The translations under genes and the position numbers were made by a program. The notes beneath the pieces were generated by a model. That model ran no database searches and had not been told where the DNA came from. It saw only the letters and a list, made by a program, of their open reading frames with translations. 64,000 nt of DNA from Natronohydrobacter thiooxidans (GTDB lineage: Bacteria; Pseudomonadota; Alphaproteobacteria; Rhodobacterales; Rhodobacteraceae): positions 124,001 through 188,000 of the forward strand of contig NZ_MJAP01000013.1 of assembly GCF_001884735.1 (NCBI RefSeq). The letters are read 5' to 3'. Shown piece after piece: positions 58,639 to 64,000 of this stretch (its first letter is position 1; each line of letters opens with the position of its first letter).

Positions 58639-59700
58639 TCATCCGCGATGACTGTTTGGCGCTAAGTTTAATCCTTGTTGAACATATGAAACAAAATCTC
58701 GAGTATCAGCGAAGTAGTTTCTAAAGGCGCTTTGAATTGAACCACTTTTTGGTCCTTCTACTGACCGGACTAGGACAACATCGTAAGGATCACCATCCCT
58801 TACATTTGCTTGCTCGATTTTTTCCAGTTTCCGCACGGCATCGGAAAAGCTTGAAAATCTCAAGATCTTCGTCCGTTCTTGGTATTTCTCGGGTCTTTTA
58901 TTAAATATCAGAATCGCGTTCTTGTGAATTGCGGTCACGTTGAGTGCAACAGAATTGTATTGCTCAAAAAGATTGAGTATTTTTATTTCCTGATCAATTT
59001 CTAAAATTGATTTCGCTATTTCTGATATCGTTAGATCTGGTCTGCAACTCGTGCTTGCTTCGAAGCTTCTAGCAATAAGTTCACTCGTCAAACAAAAGAA
59101 CTCCGAATAAGCTTGTGCAGCTCGCCCGAATTTATGTTCATTCCCTGTGAGTAGTCCCGCCACTTCAACTGCTGTAGCCCAAGCGTGCTGATATATCGTT
59201 CGATACTGCAATTCGATTCTTAGGCCGTCCCAAGGCTTGCTGCTTGAGCTTCTTCCGCAATATTCATAAACATCATGAATCCCACGATAGCCGTCAGGCT
59301 TTGGAGAAATGATGTAATTATACCTGTCGTTTTCACTCAGGAGCTTATGGGAAAAATTAGCTCGGTGATAAGATGATCTAAAATCTTGAAGCTCTTGCGT
59401 GTTCTTGAATATCAGGCGACAGCCTGCAATATCTTGCATCTCAGTTAATGAAAAGTTAGGCCTTCGTGTTAGTTTGTCATAAATGGTAACGCGCCGCTTT
59501 AATCTCTGTGCCACAGTTATGTCTTTAGAGCGTGCTCGATTGCGAAGCGATGCCTGAAACCCATTCAATACATGGACGTGGCTAGCCCGGAAATTCTCGA
59601 TGATTTGATGATCATGCAATCTTGCACTGCCTGCTCGGATTGCACGGCCTGCTTTTTTAACCTCACTTCGCGTATGTAGTGGTGCTACGCTTCTAGCCAT
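58639..59700 (-). CDS. RelA/SpoT-domain protein (353 aa), AT-rich, likely acquired
   Basis: 353 residues. Residues about 40-200 form a RelA/SpoT nucleotidyltransferase-like domain: RRPNFSLTEMQDIAGCRLIF, NYIISPKPDGYRGIHDVYEY and RIELQYRTIYQHAWATAVE hold the synthetase motifs. There is no HD hydrolase, TGS or ACT domain. A C-terminal region of about 130 residues has no recognised motif. Codon use is clearly AT-rich unlike its neighbours, so it was probably acquired. The ATG is the last base of the lepA stop plus TG (TGATG), implying coupling. May make or pyrophosphorylate nucleotides or tRNA as in toxic small alarmone synthetases; this is inference. Confidence 0.88.
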   Translation of the reverse strand: MARSVAPLHTRSEVKKAGRAIRAGSARLHDHQIIENFRASHVHVLNGFQASLRNRARSKDITVAQRLKRRVTIYDKLTRRPNFSLTEMQDIAGCRLIFKNTQELQDFRSSYHRANFSHKLLSENDRYNYIISPKPDGYRGIHDVYEYCGRSSSSKPWDGLRIELQYRTIYQHAWATAVEVAGLLTGNEHKFGRAAQAYSEFFCLTSELIARSFEASTSCRPDLTISEIAKSILEIDQEIKILNLFEQYNSVALNVTAIHKNAILIFNKRPEKYQERTKILRFSSFSDAVRKLEKIEQANVRDGDPYDVVLVRSVEGPKSGSIQSAFRNYFADTRDFVSYVQQGLNLAPNSHRG

Positions 59701-61499
59701 CACCCATCCATCTTCAACGCGCTTATAAACGCCTGCTGCGGGATCTCCACCTTCCCGAACTGGCGCATCTTCTTCTTCCCGGCCTTCTGCTTCTCCAGCA
59801 ATTTCTTCTTCCGCGTCACGTCGCCGCCATAGCATTTCGCCGTCACATCCTTGCGCAAAGCCGCCAGCGTCTCGCGCGCGATGACCTTGCCGCCGATGGC
59901 TGCCTGAATCGGGATCTTGAACATATGCCGCGGGATCAGGTCTTTCAGCTTCTCGCACATCGCCCGCCCGCGCCCTTCGGCCCGGTCACGATGCACCATC
60001 ATCGACAGCGCATCCACCGGCTCGTCATTGACCAGCACCTGCATCTTCACCAGCTTGTCCTCGCGGTAGCCGGTGATTTCATAGTCAAATGACGCATAGC
60101 CCTTGGAGATGGATTTCAGACGGTCGTAGAAATCGAACACCACCTCATTGAGCGGCAGGTCATAGACCACCATCGCGCGCGAGCCCGCATAGGTCAGTTC
60201 CTGCTGGATGCCGCGCCGGTCCTGACAGAGTTTCAGCACATCCCCCAGATAGTCATCCGGCACAAGGATCGTGGCCTTGATGCGCGGCTCCTCGATATGC
60301 TCGACATGGGTCAGGTCGGGCAGGTCGGCGGGGTTGTGCAACTCCATCATCGTGCCGTCGCGCATATGGACGTGATAGACCACCGAGGGCGCCGTGGTGA
60401 TCAGGTCGATATCATATTCGCGCTCCAGCCGGTCGCGGATGACCTCCAGATGCAAGAGGCCCAGGAAGCCGCAGCGGAAACCGAAGCCAAGCGCGGCAGA
60501 GCTTTCCATCTCATAGCTGAAAGACGCATCATTCAGCGCCAGCTTCTCGATGGCGCTGCGCAGATCCTCGAACTCATTGCTGTCCACGGGGAAGAGGCCA
60601 CAGAACACCACTGGCTGCGAGGGCTTGAACCCGGGCAGCGGCGTGTCGGTGCCCTTTTTCTCATGCGTGATCGTGTCGCCCACGCGCGTGTCGCGCACCT
60701 GCTTGATCGAGGCCGTGAGCACGCCAATCTCGCCCGGCCCCAGCTCCGCCACATCGACCATCGCGGGTTTCAGCACTGCCAGCTTGTCGATCCCGTATTT
60801 CGCACCGGTCTGCATCATCTTGATCTGGTCGCCCTTGCGGATGACCCCATCCATGACCCGGAACAGCACGACAACGCCTAAGTATGCGTCATACCAGCTA
60901 TCCACCAGCATGGCCTTCAAGGGCGCATTGCGCTCGCCCTTGGGCGCGGGCAGGCGCTTGACGATGGCTTCCAGCACATCGGGAATCCCGAGGCCCGATT
61001 TGGCGCTGATCAGCACCGCGTCTGACGCATCGAGCCCGATCACATCCTCGATCTGTTCCTTCACGCGCTCGGGTTCGGCGGCGGGCAGGTCGATCTTGTT
61101 CAGGACCGGCACGATCTCGTGATTGGCCTCGATCGCGGTATAGACATTGGCCAGCGTCTGCGCCTCGACCCCCTGGCTGGCATCCACCACCAGAAGCGAG
61201 CCCTCGACCGCGCGCATGGAGCGCGAGACCTCATAGGCGAAATCGACATGTCCGGGCGTGTCGATCAGGTTCAGCACATATTTCTCGCCATCCTGCGCGG
61301 TATAGTCGATCCGCACCGTATTGGCCTTGATGGTGATCCCGCGCTCGCGCTCGATATCCATCGCGTCCAGAAGCTGGTCCTTCATGTCGCGGTCGGACAC
61401 CGTGCCGGTTGACTGGATCAACCGGTCAGCAAGGGTGGATTTGCCGTGGTCGATATGGGCCACGATCGAGAAATTGCGGATATGCGAAAGCTCTGTCAT
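59700..61499 (-). CDS. lepA: Elongation factor 4 (LepA)
   Basis: 599 residues, standard length. Ribosome-binding translational GTPase. G1 [11 protein letters not shown]3 DTPGHVDF, G4 NKIDLP, then domains II, III, V and the LepA C-terminal domain ([45 protein letters not shown]). Start taken at [15 protein letters not shown], 61499, which matches the family. The same frame is open upstream without a stop through the DUF1989 gene. No clear Shine-Dalgarno is seen (only ACAGG). Confidence 0.97.
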   Translation of the reverse strand: MTELSHIRNFSIVAHIDHGKSTLADRLIQSTGTVSDRDMKDQLLDAMDIERERGITIKANTVRIDYTAQDGEKYVLNLIDTPGHVDFAYEVSRSMRAVEGSLLVVDASQGVEAQTLANVYTAIEANHEIVPVLNKIDLPAAEPERVKEQIEDVIGLDASDAVLISAKSGLGIPDVLEAIVKRLPAPKGERNAPLKAMLVDSWYDAYLGVVVLFRVMDGVIRKGDQIKMMQTGAKYGIDKLAVLKPAMVDVAELGPGEIGVLTASIKQVRDTRVGDTITHEKKGTDTPLPGFKPSQPVVFCGLFPVDSNEFEDLRSAIEKLALNDASFSYEMESSAALGFGFRCGFLGLLHLEVIRDRLEREYDIDLITTAPSVVYHVHMRDGTMMELHNPADLPDLTHVEHIEEPRIKATILVPDDYLGDVLKLCQDRRGIQQELTYAGSRAMVVYDLPLNEVVFDFYDRLKSISKGYASFDYEITGYREDKLVKMQVLVNDEPVDALSMMVHRDRAEGRGRAMCEKLKDLIPRHMFKIPIQAAIGGKVIARETLAALRKDVTAKCYGGDVTRKKKLLEKQKAGKKKMRQFGKVEIPQQAFISALKMDG

Positions 61500-62399
61500 G
61501 GCCTGTCTATGTAGCGGTTTGCGCGGGTGGTCAATGGGGATTGCAGGGCTTGTGTCAGCCCGGCCCATGCCTTCGTGAATAGCCAGAGCGGGCAGGGGGC
61601 GCCAGCCCTCCAGCGCGCCTGCCGGGGGCGTATAGATCGTGACCTCCAGCGGGTGACAGATGGCCGCGTCCGAGGAATGCTCTGCCCCGCAATCCCCGCC
61701 CGGACAGGCCGAGAGCACGCCCAAGAGGTCGATTTCGGCGAAGAACTCAATGTAATCGCCCTGACGCGCGGGGCTGGCCTTCATGAAATACTGGCCCGTG
61801 TCGCGGGTGAATCCGGTGCACATGAAGACATTGAGCACATCATGCACATGCGGTTCGACCTCTGCCAAGGGCCTGCCCATATGCGCCGCCAGCGCCCGCG
61901 TCAGGTTGGAATGGCAGCAATGGTGATACTCCTGCCCCTGCAACAGATGATGGGTATAGGGATCGCAACGCGTGCCGATCACATCATGCACCCGGCCGCC
62001 ATGCGGGTCGGTGCCGTACCAGTCCAGACTATCGGCGGTAATCGTCGCCATGGGCCGCAGAAAGGGCAGGCAGGACCAGAGCCGGTCGCCGGCGGAGACA
62101 TGCGTGCCATGCAGCGCGCGGGTCTTGCCCGAGAAGAAGCGTTCGCTCAGATTATCGGCTGCAAAGAGGTTCAGATCCCCCACTTGCGCGCCCTCCGGGC
62201 AGGAAATGCGGAAGAAACTGCCCGCAGGCACCGTGAAGGCCCCGGCCTCGCGCGGGGCAATGCGCAGGCGTGGACCTTCAACCGCAACAGCCCGTGCTGC
62301 ATGATACAGATCCAGCGGCGCGGGCGGCAGGGTCGCGGTCGGGTAGCAGATCACCGGGGCAATGGCGCGGCGCGCTCCCGCATCTTCGGGCGCGCTCAT
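61500..62399 (-). CDS. Urea carboxylase-associated family protein (DUF1989), no stop before lepA
   Basis: About 300 residues. DUF1989 pattern: [106 protein letters not shown] (metal-ligand Cys). Family members occur with urea and guanidine-related carboxylases; role not firmly known. Family similarity fades near [15 protein letters not shown]; about 24 residues then lead in frame into LepA, with no stop codon. Either a fusion of 899 residues or a lost stop. ATG 62399 has GGGGGAG 7 nt upstream. Confidence 0.85.
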
Positions 62400-62599
62400 T
62401 TCATCTCCCCCGCCAGACAGTCGCGCGGCTCGCGTCCTTTCGGCAATGCGGTTTCCGCCCCGCAGGCCGCACAGGTGAACAGCACCCGCCCATCCGCGAG
62501 CTTGCGCGTATCCTGCCGCCAGCGACAGCCGCGCTGCTTCCAGGGGCGCAGGATCAGGATCACCGCAAGGACGATCAGAAGGACAAGGATCAGGATCAT
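62396..62599 (-). CDS. Small membrane protein with zinc-ribbon-like CxxC
   Basis: 67 residues. N-terminal TM helix ([17 protein letters not shown]) then a cytoplasmic part with [17 protein letters not shown] and RDC, suggesting a metal-binding ribbon of four Cys. I do not recognise a named family. The stop overlaps the DUF1989 ATG by 4 nt (ATGA), strongly suggesting that it is a real, coupled gene. Confidence 0.75.
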   Translation of the reverse strand: MILILVLLIVLAVILILRPWKQRGCRWRQDTRKLADGRVLFTCAACGAETALPKGREPRDCLAGEMK

Positions 62600-62630
62600 G
62601 CCTGCGTTGTGCCGGGCCGCGCGCCACAGG

Positions 62631-63251
62631 TCAAGGCATTGTCACCATTCCGGCGGCGCGCAGCTTCTCACGACTTGGATACCACATCGGCACCTGCGGC
62701 AGATCCGCCAGCCGCGCGACAAAGCTCTCTTCCACCCCCTGCGCGCGGTAGATCGCCAGATCGCGCTGCATCTCGGCCACAGGGTCGATCATGCCGAAAT
62801 GCCGTTCACGGACCAGCGCATAGCCATGCAGCCCAAATCGCGCTTCAGGCCCCAGACTGCGTGCAGCACCGCCCGCAAAGATCAGCGCACAGGCCGAAGC
62901 GCAATGCCCCTCGACATGGGTGGCAATCCCATGCGCGCGCAGAACCGTCACCGCGCCGCGCGCCTCGGAAATATAGCCGCCATGGCTTTCAAGCGTCAGC
63001 TGGCGGATCTCGGGATGCGTGGCCACCAGCCCGCGCAGGGCCTCGGTCAGGCCAAAATCCACCAGCCCTTCAAAGTGGAAACCCGCCCCACCCGCGTCCA
63101 GCCGCAACTCGAAATCCGGCGGCGGGGGGATGCGCAGGGCACGCGGCTGGGCCTCGGTCCGGGCCATGGCGATACCAAGCAGGGCCAGCCCGGTCAGAGC
63201 CAGCGTCAGCAGGAGTCTCAGCACATGCAGGTCGATATCAGGGTGCCGCAT
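62631..63251 (-). CDS. Exported ClpP/SppA-fold protein (COG3904 type)
   Basis: 206 residues. N-terminal TM or signal sequence (LLLTLALTGLALLGIA), then TLESHGGYISEARGAVTVLRAHGIATHVEGHCASACALIFAGG, which is the oxyanion GG and the Ser of the crotonase/ClpP fold (SAC as nucleophile region). ARFGLHGY follows. Predicted periplasmic serine protease-like protein; catalytic activity unproven. Lies 31 nt upstream of the zinc-ribbon gene in the same direction. Confidence 0.82.
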   Translation of the reverse strand: MRHPDIDLHVLRLLLTLALTGLALLGIAMARTEAQPRALRIPPPPDFELRLDAGGAGFHFEGLVDFGLTEALRGLVATHPEIRQLTLESHGGYISEARGAVTVLRAHGIATHVEGHCASACALIFAGGAARSLGPEARFGLHGYALVRERHFGMIDPVAEMQRDLAIYRAQGVEESFVARLADLPQVPMWYPSREKLRAAGMVTMP

Positions 63252-63576
63252 GGCCCCATTCTGCCCGTTTCAGGCCGAAACGCCGATCACATTCCCGAGC
63301 GGAGCACCGGAGCGCATGCTGGTCAGCGGCCCATATGTCCTTCGCGAGGATACCGGGTCGTGCAACTGTGCCGACGCCTGATCCATGATGTTCCAGCTTC
63401 TGCGGATCCGCGCGGTGTGACAAGAAGGCGATGATCAAGGCTGACCCTGAAACCTGACCTGCGGCGCAGTTCCGGTTGAGGCCTCTAGAAAAGCACTGAC
63501 ACGCTGATACGCTACAACCTATTGTTTTCTCGGTCTTTCGAGGCAATAAATCCTGTCAACTTGAGATAAAGTCGTT
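63252..63576. other. Intergenic stretch, no recognised gene
   Basis: 325 nt. A minus-strand frame of 102 codons overlaps 63238-63546, but shows no family resemblance and no Shine-Dalgarno; possibly decayed sequence. The AT content rises from about 63480 on, towards the next gene. Confidence 0.5.
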
Positions 63577-64000
63577 TCAATACCAATACACATCCTTGCC
63601 GAGCTTTTCTGCGACCAGCGTACCCCAGCTTTCATGTAAACCCATATCTGTTGGCTGAAGATCGCACTCGTCGGACATAGGATCATCATGTGCGACAGCC
63701 AATCCAAACGCCAGTTGGCCGGGATTGTTTCGAACCTCGCTGGAGCCATCAAACAAGGCGCACAAGTCAAAGACGACCAGCGATGACGCAAAACGTAACA
63801 AGACGAGCAAATCATCATCGGTGACACCTGCTGCCTTGATCTTGTTCAGGATCGTCGGCACCCTTGCTGACGGAAATTCATGCTGGTCATAGTCCAGAAC
63901 CGACTGCGTGCCAACTTCCACGCTGCTAGCCATTTCAACCAGTAACGTGGCGCGGGCCAGTTGAAAAATGCCTTCCTTCAGTTCGCTCCCAGCCCACGCT
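63577..64000 (-). CDS. Hypothetical protein (5' end beyond the window)
   Basis: The minus-strand frame is open to the window edge, so the start is outside or at ATG 63933. Visible residues are moderately charged (SARVPTILNKIKAAGVTDDDLLVLLRFASSLVVFDLCALFDGS, then PMSDECDLQPTDMGLHESWG). No domain recognised; an SMI1/KNR4-like or cargo-type role cannot be supported. Composition is more AT-rich than the core genes, hinting at an accessory location. Confidence 0.65.
   Translation of the reverse strand, partial: AWAGSELKEGIFQLARATLLVEMASSVEVGTQSVLDYDQHEFPSARVPTILNKIKAAGVTDDDLLVLLRFASSLVVFDLCALFDGSSEVRNNPGQLAFGLAVAHDDPMSDECDLQPTDMGLHESWGTLVAEKLGKDVYWY

Noticed and set aside
58483..59700. Prophage or integrative element at tRNA-Tyr
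   Set aside because: Only one foreign gene, no integrase, and no direct-repeat copy of the tRNA end was found.
61527..63434. Plus-strand open frame of 635 codons
   Set aside because: Antisense to the DUF1989, zinc-ribbon and COG3904-type genes; no domain and no Shine-Dalgarno.
63238..63546. Minus-strand frame of 102 codons
   Set aside because: Overlaps the start of the COG3904-type gene, has no Shine-Dalgarno and matches no family; perhaps decayed sequence.

Overview
The window is a gene-dense, GC-rich chromosomal segment of an alphaproteobacterium, most likely Rhodobacterales (Rhodobacteraceae/Paracoccaceae). The signs are the cluster types (zur-znuCB facing znuA, mreBCD-mrdA-rodA, lepB-rnc-era with a DUF1491 gene, rlmB next to tRNA-Tyr, surE-pcm with a LysM/M23 lipoprotein), the many 4-nt start/stop overlaps, a form II CO-dehydrogenase-like large subunit, and weak -10/-35 promoters. 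No integrase, transposase, CRISPR array or rRNA was found. The one clear sign of transfer is an AT-rich gene at 58639-59700.

Layout: 1-3.6 kb, the end of a form II CoxL/CoxM molybdenum hydroxylase operon and a GST. 3.6-13.5 kb, yciB, a 1074-residue GspL/PilM-PilP-like membrane protein, metY, an IalB-family protein, a TRIC-type channel gene, rnhA, a second GST, a LysE exporter and ispH. 13.6-16.8 kb, zinc uptake (znuA facing zur-znuC-znuB, with a Zur-type operator between). 16.8-25.5 kb, a DadA-like oxidase, then the elongasome operon mreB-mreC-mreD-mrdA-rodA, which continues into ghrA and a small PilP/GspC-like gene. 25.8-32.2 kb, a nucleotide-sugar-epimerase-like gene, leuA with a previously unlisted Leu-rich leader peptide, then lepB-rnc-DMT-era-DUF1491. 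32.3-36.8 kb, a hybrid histidine kinase, rplU-rpmA and two GNAT genes. 36.8-43.9 kb, a PuuD-like amidotransferase, two tandem L,D-transpeptidases, eda, a LysM/LytM lipoprotein, pcm, surE and a DUF2235 hydrolase. 43.9-46.2 kb, RNase P RNA, a polyprenyl-phosphate sugar transferase and rpmG. 46.5-54.3 kb, a BCCT transporter, an SDR, a HemG-like flavodoxin and a three-gene MacAB-type exporter behind a perfect FNR box. 54.3-58.6 kb, a tRNA with CAU anticodon, purM-purN, a DUF2799 lipoprotein, galM, rlmB and tRNA-Tyr. 58.6-64 kb, a RelA/SpoT-domain gene overlapping the lepA stop, lepA, a DUF1989 gene that reads into lepA without a stop, a small zinc-ribbon membrane protein, a ClpP/SppA-fold periplasmic protein and a truncated hypothetical gene.

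Functionally the region is mostly housekeeping: cell-wall elongation and remodelling (Mre/Rod/PBP2, L,D-transpeptidases, LytM), translation (L21, L27, L33, LepA, Era, RNase III, RlmB, RNase P), and purine, leucine, methionine and isoprenoid synthesis. The points most worth a second look are the putative leaderless leuA attenuator peptide, the DUF1989/LepA/RelA-SpoT junctions, the structurally odd tRNA-Tyr, the FNR-box exporter and the two PilP-like proteins that have no secretion system around them.
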